Program-made: the position numbers and the translations under genes | In this document: one piece after another, positions 63,891 to 64,000 of the stretch | How the letters are laid out: the number at the start of each line of letters is the position of its first letter | How positions within the stretch are numbered: the stretch's first letter is position 1 | Origin: Empedobacter falsenii | GTDB taxonomy: Bacteria > Bacteroidota > Bacteroidia > Flavobacteriales > Weeksellaceae | Length of the DNA stretch: 64,000 nt | Reading direction: 5' to 3' | NCBI RefSeq assembly: GCF_019308355.1 | Contig: NZ_JAAGKM010000003.1 | Span: 95,756 to 159,755 of the forward strand | The notes under the pieces: model-generated | The model's input: the letters and a program-made list of their open reading frames with translations, nothing else | The model's database searches: none | What the model was told of the DNA's origin: nothing

Positions 63891-64000
63891 TTAAGAACAC
63901 TTAAAAGTAGAGTTTTTATTTAATATTATTGTATTATTATTTTGATTAATTTGAAATGTAGGAAAATCATTAGGATTTTTGACCTTACCATATTTCAATA
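63891..64000 (-). CDS. Partial open frame entering from the right edge
   Basis: The last 35 codons of a minus-strand frame (ending IILNKNSTFKCS, stop TAA at 63891-63893) whose start lies beyond the window. Preceding visible residues include LKYGKVKNPNDFPTFQ. It is short and Asn/Lys-rich with no known family. It would be the first gene of the putative inserted element, or a chance frame. Confidence 0.25.
   Translation of the reverse strand, partial: LKYGKVKNPNDFPTFQINQNNNTIILNKNSTFKCS

Overview
The window is AT-rich DNA from a Bacteroidota chromosome, most likely class Flavobacteriia and plausibly Weeksellaceae (for example Empedobacter or a relative). This rests on a SusC/SusD pair, DUF5689 and OMP_b-brl-type outer-membrane proteins, lipoproteins with acidic residues after the lipid Cys, a mevalonate-pathway gene, monomeric NADP-isocitrate dehydrogenase, and repeated promoters of the Bacteroidota type (TTTG, about 19 bases, TAnnTTTG). 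The genus is inference. No rRNA genes and no CRISPR array were seen.

Layout. 0-7 kb: a LURP-one-like protein, tRNA-Arg(ACG), small membrane proteins, a PfkB sugar kinase, hisS, a patch of short palindromic repeats, and a tight recF-dciA-hydrolase operon. 7-12.7 kb: a SusD/SusC pair with an internally deleted IS982-family element upstream of susC. 13-19.4 kb: a DUF5689 surface lipoprotein and TonB-dependent receptor, divergent from a secreted EEP nuclease whose gene is followed after 2 bases by trpA. 19.4-24.6 kb: tyrS, corA, an NAD-dependent epimerase, mvaD and a decayed DUF4184 gene. 24.6-31 kb: an AraC regulator and a four-gene operon that reads as a chaperone-usher-like fimbrial system (pilin, PapD-like chaperone, two-domain tip protein, beta-barrel usher-like protein). 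31-36 kb: deoC-lrp, a second EEP nuclease, icd. 36-44.5 kb: three large envelope proteins. 44.5-48.7 kb: a lipid/LPS-type glycosyltransferase operon (GT39, tandem LAB_N, GT2) and a frameshifted GT9 gene. 48.8-55 kb: SDR, SH3-like protein, amino-acid permease, a frameshifted secreted protein, a ketopantoate-reductase-like enzyme and a membrane protein. 55.1-55.7 kb: five tRNAs (Pro x3, Arg, Ser). 55.7-61.5 kb: trpEGDCFB with a Trp-Trp-Trp leader peptide and terminator, but without trpA. 61.5-64 kb: crotonase, thioredoxin, a hairpin-rich intergenic RNA candidate, a SUFU-domain protein, and a possible integrative-element edge.

Genes that work together. The tryptophan branch is split: six genes lie under a leader-peptide attenuator while trpA sits about 37 kb away behind a nuclease gene. 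The fimbria-like operon is the most notable system. Its tip-like protein ends in a domain that resembles the pilin, and a terminator-like hairpin follows the pilin gene, as expected if the pilin is needed in excess. The DUF5689/TonB receptor/EEP nuclease group may serve extracellular nucleic-acid or phosphate scavenging (inference).

Several genes are broken here: the IS transposase, DUF4184, GT9 and the secreted protein at 52 kb. Some lesions lie in homopolymers and could be sequencing errors.
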